Shown here in pieces: positions 9,201 to 17,649 of a stretch of DNA of 36,211 bases. The notes beneath the pieces are model-generated. The model did no database searches and was not told where the DNA came from. It saw only the letters and a list, made by a program, of their open reading frames with translations. The stretch covers positions 1-36,211 of the forward strand of contig NZ_RCZH01000030.1 of NCBI RefSeq assembly GCF_006438875.1. Direction: 5' to 3'. This stretch comes from Flavobacterium pectinovorum (GTDB lineage: Bacteria; Bacteroidota; Bacteroidia; Flavobacteriales; Flavobacteriaceae). Numbering within the stretch: the first letter of the stretch is position 1; every line of letters starts with the position of its first letter. Made by a program: the position numbers and the translations under genes.

Positions 9201-10810
9201 AACTGCAGTTCGCTGACAGTTATACTTTGACTGTCAAACATTTTTGCCGCGATTTTAAAAAGCACTTTTTTTAATTCGGCCGGTTGCACAGGTACAGAGG
9301 CATCTACCGAGAGTACTTTAAGTTTGTAAAGTTCAGCGTACAGATCCTGAAGGTTTTTAATCGAGTTACCTGACTTTACCGCTGAGGGCAGTCGGGTAAA
9401 TATATTAATGTGGTTTGGTGTTCTTAAAAGCTGTAAAAGTTTATTGGATAGTCCAGTATATATAATGCCGGCTCTGTCCAGTAAGCTTTTTACTTGCTCT
9501 TCAGTAAAAAGTTCAGTATTGACTGTTTTTAAATGCTTGTAAATTCTTAATGAAGGATCATAGTGCAGATCAAAAATCCTAACAGAGATCACAATCCTTA
9601 TGTTGGTGTCATAAGTATAGGAATCAATTATGTTTTTAAAAACCCGAAGGTAATTGCGGTCTGCAGACATTGCCTGAGAAAGCGCATCAATCTGATCGAT
9701 TAAGATTACTGTTTTTGGGTATTTTTCTTTACACTGTTCGATAAAATCCAACACTGGGACTGTCAGTCCGATTTTATGCTGGAGTTCGACAATACTGGCA
9801 CTTACCAGTCTGTCCGCTTTAAGGCCCATAACCGGAATTCCATCTTCAATAAGCTGGTCGTATAAATCTTTTAAAATAACTGTTTTTCCCATTCCCGCAT
9901 TTCCTGCAAGAAGGCAAATATTCAAATGTCTGCCTTTATCGTCCCTAGTGCAGTCTTCAGTTATCCAATTCAGAAGAGCCTGGGTTTCATTTCTTTCAAT
10001 GTGGGAATCAGCTACCTCCTCAAGATGGTTTTTTTCCAAAGATAAAGCTGCAGAGCTTTTTTTCAGCGCAGCTTTTATTTTGGGCTCATCAAGGGTTCTG
10101 TCAAGGTAATTGATAACCTTTTCTGAGGCCTGCTCATTTAAGACTGTGCGGACTTCAAAGAAAGAATTTATTAAATGGCAGCATGAAGGAAGCGTTAGGA
10201 GCGAGTCCAGATCAGAAGGGCCTATTTTTTTAACTTTTATTCTCGAAAAAATATCCAGCAGCGTGGAGAGCAGAGAATTCTGCTGAGGTTTTAGCTCCTG
10301 AAGGGTCGGCTTTTTTAAATTACTTGTAATCCAGTTTTGAAGCTCCTGCTGCTCCTGGATAACCTTTTGGTTAAAATTATCAATGAAATCACTGCATGCT
10401 GACACAAATCCGGAGGACACGGCAATGTAATAAGTAAAATTATCAGGGTCATCAATAAGGGTGGGTTCTAGTAAACTATAAAGCACAAATTTTGTAATCT
10501 CTTCTCCGAATGCGGCAATGGAAAGATTAGAGCTATGCTTTTTGCATTGAATAAGTCCAGTACTTTTTCCGCATGTAAACAAAGCGCAGTCACGTCCTTT
10601 CTCGCTCACTCCTGACATTAAACTAATAGTGTCAAACTTTTCAAAGTTACTTTCTCCTATGCGAATGCTGTATAAGGAGTATAACAGCTGTTCAAAACGG
10701 CGGGGATCCGCTATCTGATTATATGGAAAAGACTTATTGGCTGGAGACATCGGTTTGTTCTCATCTAGTAAGGAAGCAACAAATGGCTGTTCATAGGTAA
10801 CTAAAGGCAT
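6254..10810 (-). CDS. Avs-like STAND NTPase with N-terminal PD-(D/E)XK nuclease
   Basis: 1518 aa. The N-terminus looks like an Mrr/Cap4-type restriction-endonuclease fold: FEQLLYSL (~39-46), EKGRDCALF with D74, and GLIQCKKH with Q88 and K90. A P-loop NTPase follows: Walker A GNAGMGKT (303-310), Walker B TVILIDQID (367-375), and a sensor-1-like strand RIVISVR (~405-411). After a winged-helix-like part (about 490-590), the last ~900 residues are leucine/aromatic-rich helical repeats. Effector, NTPase and long helical sensor in that order is the layout of antiviral STAND (Avs) proteins. In those proteins the C-terminal sensor binds a conserved phage protein, which oligomerises the ATPase and activates the nuclease. 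I cannot assign an Avs subtype or a ligand. It appears monocistronic, with 682 bp of non-coding DNA upstream. Confidence 0.8.
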   Translation of the reverse strand: MPLVTYEQPFVASLLDENKPMSPANKSFPYNQIADPRRFEQLLYSLYSIRIGESNFEKFDTISLMSGVSEKGRDCALFTCGKSTGLIQCKKHSSNLSIAAFGEEITKFVLYSLLEPTLIDDPDNFTYYIAVSSGFVSACSDFIDNFNQKVIQEQQELQNWITSNLKKPTLQELKPQQNSLLSTLLDIFSRIKVKKIGPSDLDSLLTLPSCCHLINSFFEVRTVLNEQASEKVINYLDRTLDEPKIKAALKKSSAALSLEKNHLEEVADSHIERNETQALLNWITEDCTRDDKGRHLNICLLAGNAGMGKTVILKDLYDQLIEDGIPVMGLKADRLVSASIVELQHKIGLTVPVLDFIEQCKEKYPKTVILIDQIDALSQAMSADRNYLRVFKNIIDSYTYDTNIRIVISVRIFDLHYDPSLRIYKHLKTVNTELFTEEQVKSLLDRAGIIYTGLSNKLLQLLRTPNHINIFTRLPSAVKSGNSIKNLQDLYAELYKLKVLSVDASVPVQPAELKKVLFKIAAKMFDSQSITVSELQFEDYKKQLNYLESERLIKIEDAQIQFFHQTFYDFIFAKRFVEKSLSLYKYIHKEDQSIFIRSAVKMIFNYLRQYAPDIFIDELRKIFWDKKIFFHIKQLCFSLLLFLEDANTEEKTLASQIMLENTDFELLFFEHSRSEKWFELALEKNIINSFLNALRQTDSTQINEERNKIYQHYVSDFLQSYLEKNNADAWAYILKLNNAYIKETILSRLKNWKDHNAFKLLEQCTDFYNNDPFGYFLAMDKIAEINPKYCLKILKERFLRKEWMETARQTDHQEKKVFKTLSKHIPEKIVDLLLPMLIRELEANKHSNSELYDDYFYSDVNLRSDNELHDKGYYYWLLARCLRQTAKKHYSMFLGFAQEHRNSEFEAVLRLLVHALSGSENTYLDEIFKLFKHFYNIKRFMTSSDLGVEYRDLLQKSLPLFSQIQLKEITAMITSLKIPAEAAVYGDRTKYLNIGHTKHVLLQRFPDEMIDQNKELRILRLELNRKFKPYKETYRSHNLLAGVVHRPLTDIAYERMSAVQWIKSFKKYNSEREPFQGDSRKGGLYEHVRAFKDFAKKYPTQEKAQIIEKVIQDGEINLEYALYGLEGLCEAKFDAEKIHQLFKKIMPSREKFLDKYSFLNIAYYLLKSNIEDAEILDYVILTGKAVEGKKIDYSKYAETSTRGLLTAGINTIYGRAAKNLIFLQIDKYEDLIFPAVQDMLQNGPDEQKATIVHYFAYLNKINRERSFNIFSDHLKKEDNVYVLASAIWSMQYMGNHDFKKLVPIYRRLISCNLLGKEDSRWLFSILHLSYLLQKEGAEELLFNLIAVNSSAGSSSFNLIFEHFYFNEESPDRSNKVLLHILEADKADPDEKLQIFYSEFETLKLDDISEFLTHYIKSPKFQFSGSLVRYLTWQCSHNPVLCINLFNMAVESDNHNLHRDRGYQRDHETTRFIIGAFNSLKESGKESKKLRKQLLQSFDKLLRDYSSRKTSEKVLEELI

Positions 10811-11492
10811 AAAGATTTCTTTTTAAAACCGAACCATCTGCAATTGAGTTCTGTCCCTGTTTTTTTAATAGATTCTAGGAAGACATGGCAATTTTAAAAA
10901 AAAATAAAATGCGGTGGTCTTTAGCATTTCAAATATAACATTTTTTATTTCGATTAACTCGCTAACCAACCAGCGTTTATTAAAAGCATTTGGGAATGGA
11001 CTTTCCTCAACAATAGAGGAAAAACCATACTTTATGAGCTAATCGATTAAAAATACTCTGAGTTCTTCGGCTTCTTCTAATTTTAAAATAGGTCTTAAGT
11101 TTTTAATTTAAATCAAGTTATAATGTTAAATCCCAAAAGTGCATCCCCTACTATGTGGGCAAAGGATATTTATTAATCTTTTCAATTTTTAAATCAGGAT
11201 AATTTTATGGATATTAATTATAATAAGCATTCTTATGTTAAATTCTATTTACAGGTTCTGACTGTAATTTACTATACTGATCTGTTCCAATTTTTCAAGA
11301 TTAACTAGTAGAAAATTGTCCAGACCAATCTTATGAAATTTTTGGACATATAAATATATTATTTATTATCTATTATGATAATTTATATAATTGTCTTTGA
11401 AAAAAGCTGATATAATATTCTTTTTAATTTTCACCTTTTATAATTAAAGCTCTCTATAATTTTTAGCAAATATGAATAAAATTGAAGTACTT
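10811..11492. other. Gene-free AT-rich stretch upstream of the Avs-like gene
   Basis: No convincing gene is present. A 7-bp inverted repeat (TTTCCTC, 7-nt loop, GAGGAAA; 11002-11022) is visible. On the minus strand near 11038-11105 a short open stretch reads KNLRPILKLEEAEELRVFLID then a stop, which looks protein-like but is bounded by stops and may be a gene relic. Promoter elements for the Avs-like gene must lie here but I cannot place them with confidence. Confidence 0.4.
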
Positions 11493-12158
11493 TTACTCTT
11501 CTGTTTTTCTTGTTTCATCTAACTTTTTACCTGCCTGATAATATATTAAAATGGTAAATATCCCAGTTATTATTGGTGTTAGAAAAAATACCCAATTAAT
11601 AATATCATTTAATCCCTTTTTATAATACAATGTTTTTACAGCGTAATATTCAAATAAGAAAGGAAAAAAAACTAATCCGATTATTGTTGGAATCCAGAAA
11701 AGACCTAAAAAGCATCCCCAATTTTTAGATTTAACTCTTGTGCTATGATCTATAATATGATCAGCGAATGAAAATGGTTTAAGTCTTTCATTTAAATAAG
11801 AGTTTTCTTTGATCGAGAATATTTTGGATGTTAGATTTTTTAGAATGAATTTTTGCTCAATTACTTCAGTCCATATTGCTGCATATTTGTAATAGCTATA
11901 GGAAAAGATTGAAGGTATTATTGAAATAGCAAATAAATTATCACGAAGTTTAAATGGCCCCACTGCAATTTCACTAATTTTTGTTTCGACAATTAATGGA
12001 AAAGCACAAGATGTTAAAACCATAACTATCAACAGTGAATTTAAAGTTTTTCTATTCTCGTCAATTCTAGAACTTAATAAGTTTAAATATTTTTCTTTTA
12101 ACTCTACTGTATTAAGTTGTTCAATGATGATTTTCGAAATTTGATTGTCTTTTGTCAT
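11493..12158 (-). CDS. Unknown membrane protein with about four transmembrane helices
   Basis: 221 aa. The N-terminal ~35 residues are charged and helical. Hydrophobic segments lie near 40-60 (LLIVMVLTSCAFPLIV), 72-95 (LFAISIIPSIFSYSYYKYA), 147-172 (CFLGLFWIPTIIGLVFFPFL) and 186-208 (WVFFLTPIITGIFTILIYY). The tail is short and charged. I do not recognise the family. It lies 115 bp downstream of the HEPN-like gene on the same strand and may be the last gene of the HEPN/helicase operon, or a separate unit. In defence loci, small multi-span membrane proteins are often pore-forming effectors, but nothing in this sequence proves that. Base composition is as AT-rich as the neighbouring HEPN gene. 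Confidence 0.6.
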   Translation of the reverse strand: MTKDNQISKIIIEQLNTVELKEKYLNLLSSRIDENRKTLNSLLIVMVLTSCAFPLIVETKISEIAVGPFKLRDNLFAISIIPSIFSYSYYKYAAIWTEVIEQKFILKNLTSKIFSIKENSYLNERLKPFSFADHIIDHSTRVKSKNWGCFLGLFWIPTIIGLVFFPFLFEYYAVKTLYYKKGLNDIINWVFFLTPIITGIFTILIYYQAGKKLDETRKTEE

Positions 12159-12273
12159 TCCGTTTTGTTTTAATACTCGGTATATTTATATTATTCTCAT
12201 AGATACCTTTTTATCAAATTAAAAGATATTAAGATTATAAATTTGTAACAGAACTATAAATTGTAAGAATGTT

Positions 12274-12897
12274 TTAACTATATCTTATTACATTTATTTG
12301 GTTCCATATTTCCTCGATTTCTTTTTCAACATTTATATTCGGATAATTGAATTTCATTTTTGATAATAGATTTTCATCCAAATCAGATTCGTTTAATAAT
12401 TCAGGAAATTCATAATTTATACATGTTGTAATAATTTTTATTAACTCAACAACTAAAACTGTTTCGGCATTAGTGTGAGGAATATTAAAAAGTATTGGTT
12501 TAAAGTCAGATGCAAAAATTGATTTATCTCCTATTCTATAATTATGAGCTAATATATAATTCCTGTAGTTCTTAAAATCAGACCAAGAGTTCAATCGCTT
12601 CATTGCAGGTTTAGTAATTTGTTTTAATCTTTTTATTCTATTCGAAAATTCAGGGTTTGTAGCTATTGAAAATTCTTTATTGTATTCGTCAATAAATGAG
12701 CAAGCAATTATATGGGAATAATTTTGAAGTGAACCTGAGATAACTTTTGCTAAGGGTAATCCAGCATAATGATTCTCAAATTTTACTTTGTTTAAATAAT
12801 CTTCATTATCTCTGTACGTTTTATAGACTTCGTTAAAGAATACCATTTGCGTTCCTAAATGGAGTAATGTTTTATATGATTCGAGTAATCTTTGCAT
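12274..12897 (-). CDS. HEPN-like (AbiU2-type) putative RNase
   Basis: 207 aa, almost entirely helical. It contains YRNYILAHNYR, giving R112, N113 and H118. This is the RN-x4-H motif that forms the active site of HEPN-fold RNases, placed after a long helix (FKNYRNYILAHNYRI) as in AbiU2-like proteins. The N-terminal part (LLESYKTLLHLGTQMVFFNEVYKTYR) also resembles AbiU2-type HEPN domains. The gene starts 25 bp after the helicase stop on the same strand, so they are very probably cotranscribed. The likely role is an RNA-cleaving abortive-infection effector working with, or guarding, the helicase. Family assignment is by motif and general appearance; a structural search would test it. Confidence 0.65.
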   Translation of the reverse strand: MQRLLESYKTLLHLGTQMVFFNEVYKTYRDNEDYLNKVKFENHYAGLPLAKVISGSLQNYSHIIACSFIDEYNKEFSIATNPEFSNRIKRLKQITKPAMKRLNSWSDFKNYRNYILAHNYRIGDKSIFASDFKPILFNIPHTNAETVLVVELIKIITTCINYEFPELLNESDLDENLLSKMKFNYPNINVEKEIEEIWNQINVIRYS

Positions 12898-12922
12898 TTA
12901 TTTTTAAGATTTAAACTAATCG

Positions 12923-15900
12923 TTATAACAATTTTAAAAACTCTCCATCTTTTTTTACAATTTCAGATTTGACTGCTTTTTTGATGGATTTTAATATATG
13001 GTTGCGCATATCTTCTGTAACTCTTGCAAATCCGAAAAGTTTCGCAATTAAGATAACAGCATTATCTGGCTGAATAGCGATAGAACTTTCAACAACTTTA
13101 ATGATTGCCAAGTTCATCTCTTCATCAGAAATAAGACTTAATTTTTTTGAATTTGGACTAAGTAAACTTCTATCTCTTATTATTGGTAAATGATCTTCAA
13201 AATGCCAAAGAAATTCATCTTTCTTTTTAATTAAGCCAGTTCTAATAGCATAATTTACTGCATCTGTAATAGATGCTCTGACACGGCTTCCTATTTTTGA
13301 AATGCCATTTGCATCTGCAATTCGACGAGCCATTTCTTCAAAATGAACAGGACTTTCTACTTTTACGACTTCATGTATCCATGCTCCAAGTTTTCCAAGG
13401 GAATAAGTATGAATTTCTTGATGGCAAACCTCAATAGGAAGAGAAGCTTTTATATAGCGGGGGATTGAATTATCAATTTCTTCACGCTCTTCTCGGACAA
13501 GATTTTTTAAATCTTCCATTAATTCTTCTTCAAGTGCATCATTATGTTCAACTTGATTTTTAGCATTTTCTATAGTTTCTATTAAAAGTCTTAGCTCTCC
13601 TTGGGGATTGCGGAACCAATCAGTGCTCCATACATTAAATAATTTCCAGCCCATGCCTTCAAGGACTATAGTTCTTAATCTATCTCGATCCCTAGCTGAT
13701 TTTGCAGTTTCATAAGACTTTCCGTCGCAGCATATTCCAAGAATATATCTTCCAGGATTATCGTTATCCACTATTGCCAAGTCAATATAAAATCCTGCAG
13801 AGCCGACTTTTTCTCTCACGATATAACCATTATCGCGAAGACTTTGGGCAATAATTTCCTCAAATGGCTGGGGTTTAGTTATTATTTCTTCCTTGTCGCT
13901 TTCAAACTTCCCGTGCTGTGCATAATAAAGAAAACTTTTTAATGCTCGAATACCAAATTTTGCATTTGGTCCAGGATTCATATCACTGGCTGTAATATTT
14001 GTGAATACTTCACATCTGCTTTTTGCCCTTGTAATTAAAACATTTAGTCTTCGTTCACCACCTTCATTATTTAGAGGTCCAAAACTCATAGGTACTTTAC
14101 CGTCTTCAGTTCTTCCATAACCAATACTAATAAAAATGACATCTCGTTCATCTCCTTGAACATTTTCAAGATTTTTGATAAAAAGAGGTTCAGTAGGGTG
14201 GCTCCTAAAGAAACTTTCAACTTCAGGATTTTTTCTTCTTTTTACTTCAAGTGCATTTTGAATAGCCTGCATTTGCGCAGTGCTAAAAGCAACAACGCCG
14301 AGACTTAGCTTCGAATTATTTAGAGCATGGTTAATAATAGCATCAGCAACTTTTTCAGCTTCTTTAGGGTTGGTGCGTGTTTTACCTTTGTCATAATAAG
14401 TATCTGGCAGGTGATTAAATGCTAAACCCATTTTGCTTTTAGATCCGGGACTTGGAAAAATTATTAATTTATTTTCGTAAAACTCCTGGTTTGACAAATT
14501 AATTAAGGATTCATGTCTACTGCGATAATGCCAGCGCAGCATACGTTGAGGAGCACCTTGAGCATCACACATTCCAAGGATGCTCTGCATATCAGCAGTT
14601 ACGTTTTCTTCATCTTCAATATCGGTATTTAGTTTGTCAAAAAAACTTGTTGGAGGCATTTGTTTTGTATCCCCAACAACAACTACTTGTCTTCCTCGTA
14701 AAATAGCACCCAAAGCATCAACAGGACGTACTTGGCTGGCTTCATCAAAAATAACCAGATCGAAATCAATACTATTTGGAGGGAGAAAATTTGCAATTGA
14801 CATTGGACTCATCATTATAACAGGTTTAATTGCTTGAATTGCCAGTCCTGCTTCCTGCATAAGTTTCCTAATCGGCATATGTCTGGCTTTGCGGTTGAAT
14901 TCGCTTTTAAGTACATTAATTTGTCCGCCACCTTCCTGTTTTGGTAAACTTTCCCAATGTTTAAGAGCAACTTTGGCGCGATTATAGAACTGATTAAGTA
15001 CATCGAGTCGTTTAAATTTTTCAATGACTTCCTCATGACTTGATCTTTCAAATTTTCGAAGCTCTACACTATTAGTCATTGCCTGCTCAATCAAATGTTC
15101 ATACCAAGTTTTTTGTACAGCTGTTTTTAAATGCAAAGCAGCGTCGGACCAGTTATAAACTGCTCTAATCAAATAATCGGCTCCATTTCTTTCAATCTCT
15201 TCTTTCATTACGTTCCAAGATACCGCCTGATAAATCTCAGGTAGGTTTTCGAACCATTTTTTTATTAAGCCTTGCTGTTTGGCCAAACTTGTATTTAGTA
15301 TTTGATTATCTTTTAAATCCAGTTTTTCTAAAAGTGACTTTAATGAAATATTTTGTTTTTCTAAAGCATTCTCTAAATTAATTAAAAAGTCAGTCGCAAC
15401 AGAAGACTCCTGATTTTTGCTAAGAAAGGATAGAAACGTGTTTGATATTACGTCATCCTGAATAAGGAGGTGTACCCCTTGTAGGTATTGAACTGCTTTT
15501 TTAACAGTTTCCCAATCTGTTCGTTTCTTTTGATATCTGCTATCAAATAGTTTTTGCGCTAAAGGTTCTAAAGATAGGAGAGAGGCTGTAAGACGCTTTC
15601 CTTCCATTAAAGCATTAACATACTCTAATTTTATGATTAAATCTGAAGGAATAGGAGTTGTGAGAAGTGCCGACAATTTTTTTACACTATTTTTATAATC
15701 TCCTATTAAAAATTTATACCACTTACTGCCATGTACAATTAAATTTTGCCTGATTTCAAGCAGATCATAATCCCAAGCTTCTGGAATAACTAAATTATCG
15801 TATTGTGTATGTAGCTCCTGTAGTCGAATTCCAGTTTCTAATAATTCGGCAATATCAGCTTGATTATTGAGCCAAGCAGAATCGGTTAAATTCATGGATG

Positions 15901-17566
15901 TGAGGCCTGGATTCTCAGATGCAGTTTTTATAGTTTTTAATAATAGCTTAACATCATCTATTTCTGTTGACGGATTAATTTCAACATAATTTGAAATGGA
16001 AGTAATAAGAGTTATTACCTCATTTGTATCTTTAATTACAATTTGTAATAATTCTTTGGAGGTTTCCTCATCTATTGGGAGGAAAATTTTTAGATCAGTT
16101 CCATAAAACAGCAAGTTCTCAGGTTGTCCAATTTTTTCTAGTCTTACCTGTATTTTTTCAGCCAGCTGTTCAACCTCTTTAATCTTTATAGAATCCCATA
16201 TGCTAATATTTTCAACGTGTATTTTAGGAAATTTATAATCTTTATTATGAGTTGTTATTTTTAGTAAATTTCCCATCACTTCTTGTGCTGAGTAACCACT
16301 TTTTGAAATTTCAGAATTTACTGAAGTACAATATTGATTAAGTTCGTTTATCATAGGATGAAGAAATCTAATTTCTTCTTCTAAACGAGTCATTGTTGGC
16401 CTGCCTAAATCAAGTATTCGTTTTAATTCATTATGTAATTCTCTTTTGTTTGCTTTGTGGCTATGTAATTCTAAGCATGCTTCTCCTAAGTTAACACTGT
16501 CTAATCGTCGTTTAACAACTTCTAATGCGGCCATTTTTTCAGCAACAAAAAGCACTTTTTTTCCATTTCCGACAGCATTTGCTATAAGATTTGTAATTGT
16601 TTGTGATTTTCCTGTTCCTGGAGGGCCTTGTATTACCATGTTGCGCCCTTCATGTACAGCAAGCATTGCAATAACTTGTGAACTGTCGGCATCTACGACT
16701 TGCATAAGCTCATCAGCATTCGTATCATTATCAAGATGATGTTCTTCACCAATTGATGGTTGAGGTTCATTAAATCCAGTATCAAATAAAGATTTTAAAA
16801 TACTATGGTTGAATGGTTTTTTATCTTCTGGCCATTTTTCACTGTCTAAATCATGATAAATCATAAATTTACCAAAAGAAAAGAATCCTAATTCTATGGC
16901 ATCCTCTTCAATTTTCCAATTTTCAATATGGCTGATCCGTTCTTTTATAATACTGTAATATGTTTTAAGATCTAGTTCTTCTTCTTCCGGGAGATCAGGA
17001 ATAGTGATGTTGTAATCTACCAGCATTTTTGCCTGCAATGATAGATTTGGTCCGATTTCAGTACCACTGTACCTTAAACGAAAACGTTCATTTGCACTGG
17101 AACGCTCAAGCACGACGGGAAGTAAAATTAATGGTGCTTTTCTTGTATCGTCAGTATTTCCTTTTTCATACCAATTTAGCGTTCCTAATGCAAGATATAA
17201 CATGTTGACACCCTGCTCTTCAATGCTTGTTCTAGCAAAATAATAAGTATTTAGTATTTTAGTCTGAAGCTTGGCTTCTGTTTCATTGGTCTGTAATCTG
17301 GTATCATTATAAGCATCTTGTATTTCCGGTTCGGTAAGTTCCGGAAGTTCAAATAATTCATCATCTTCATCTTTGCCTGGGCGTCCTAAAAAAGTCATAG
17401 CTTTATTCTGCCTGACTAAGATATCATATATCGATGAAGATTGTTCTTGTACAATTTGTAAGCCTTTAACTTTGGATGTCTTATAGTTAAGTAATGTATT
17501 ACGCATTCCTAGATCTAAAAGTTCTTTACGAGATGCTTCCAATTTAGGTAGAATTGATTCAGACAT
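12923..17566 (-). CDS. DUF4011/SF1 helicase with Vsr-like nuclease and DUF3320 domains
   Basis: 1547 aa. The N-terminal DUF4011 region (~1-240) begins LPKLEASRKELLDLGMRNTL. Superfamily 1 (Upf1-like) helicase motifs follow: Walker A GPPGTGKS (314-321), DEAS box at ~940 (FDLVIFDEASQVRP), motif III VVVGDTKQMPPTSFF, motif V ENVQGDERDVIFIS and motif VI LNVLITRAKSR. A long helical insertion separates motifs I and II. At ~1225-1310 a Vsr/MTES_1575-type endonuclease domain is visible (FYIDLAIVD, GICCDGKSYE, RDRLR, GWKLFNVWSTDWF). A DUF3320 domain ends the protein (~1390-1465). All catalytic motifs look intact. It is flanked by two HEPN-like genes on the same strand. Similar helicases occur in defence systems such as the helicase-HEPN-endonuclease type I recall as Hhe, and in Mokosh; I cannot verify which is closest. 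Confidence 0.85.
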   Translation of the reverse strand: MSESILPKLEASRKELLDLGMRNTLLNYKTSKVKGLQIVQEQSSSIYDILVRQNKAMTFLGRPGKDEDDELFELPELTEPEIQDAYNDTRLQTNETEAKLQTKILNTYYFARTSIEEQGVNMLYLALGTLNWYEKGNTDDTRKAPLILLPVVLERSSANERFRLRYSGTEIGPNLSLQAKMLVDYNITIPDLPEEEELDLKTYYSIIKERISHIENWKIEEDAIELGFFSFGKFMIYHDLDSEKWPEDKKPFNHSILKSLFDTGFNEPQPSIGEEHHLDNDTNADELMQVVDADSSQVIAMLAVHEGRNMVIQGPPGTGKSQTITNLIANAVGNGKKVLFVAEKMAALEVVKRRLDSVNLGEACLELHSHKANKRELHNELKRILDLGRPTMTRLEEEIRFLHPMINELNQYCTSVNSEISKSGYSAQEVMGNLLKITTHNKDYKFPKIHVENISIWDSIKIKEVEQLAEKIQVRLEKIGQPENLLFYGTDLKIFLPIDEETSKELLQIVIKDTNEVITLITSISNYVEINPSTEIDDVKLLLKTIKTASENPGLTSMNLTDSAWLNNQADIAELLETGIRLQELHTQYDNLVIPEAWDYDLLEIRQNLIVHGSKWYKFLIGDYKNSVKKLSALLTTPIPSDLIIKLEYVNALMEGKRLTASLLSLEPLAQKLFDSRYQKKRTDWETVKKAVQYLQGVHLLIQDDVISNTFLSFLSKNQESSVATDFLINLENALEKQNISLKSLLEKLDLKDNQILNTSLAKQQGLIKKWFENLPEIYQAVSWNVMKEEIERNGADYLIRAVYNWSDAALHLKTAVQKTWYEHLIEQAMTNSVELRKFERSSHEEVIEKFKRLDVLNQFYNRAKVALKHWESLPKQEGGGQINVLKSEFNRKARHMPIRKLMQEAGLAIQAIKPVIMMSPMSIANFLPPNSIDFDLVIFDEASQVRPVDALGAILRGRQVVVVGDTKQMPPTSFFDKLNTDIEDEENVTADMQSILGMCDAQGAPQRMLRWHYRSRHESLINLSNQEFYENKLIIFPSPGSKSKMGLAFNHLPDTYYDKGKTRTNPKEAEKVADAIINHALNNSKLSLGVVAFSTAQMQAIQNALEVKRRKNPEVESFFRSHPTEPLFIKNLENVQGDERDVIFISIGYGRTEDGKVPMSFGPLNNEGGERRLNVLITRAKSRCEVFTNITASDMNPGPNAKFGIRALKSFLYYAQHGKFESDKEEIITKPQPFEEIIAQSLRDNGYIVREKVGSAGFYIDLAIVDNDNPGRYILGICCDGKSYETAKSARDRDRLRTIVLEGMGWKLFNVWSTDWFRNPQGELRLLIETIENAKNQVEHNDALEEELMEDLKNLVREEREEIDNSIPRYIKASLPIEVCHQEIHTYSLGKLGAWIHEVVKVESPVHFEEMARRIADANGISKIGSRVRASITDAVNYAIRTGLIKKKDEFLWHFEDHLPIIRDRSLLSPNSKKLSLISDEEMNLAIIKVVESSIAIQPDNAVILIAKLFGFARVTEDMRNHILKSIKKAVKSEIVKKDGEFLKLL

Positions 17567-17649
17567 ATATTAAGATAATTAAGTTTCCTAAGTTATTAAA
17601 TAAAACACTACAAAAAGAGAAAGACAATGTTTTTAAACTTTTAAAACAT

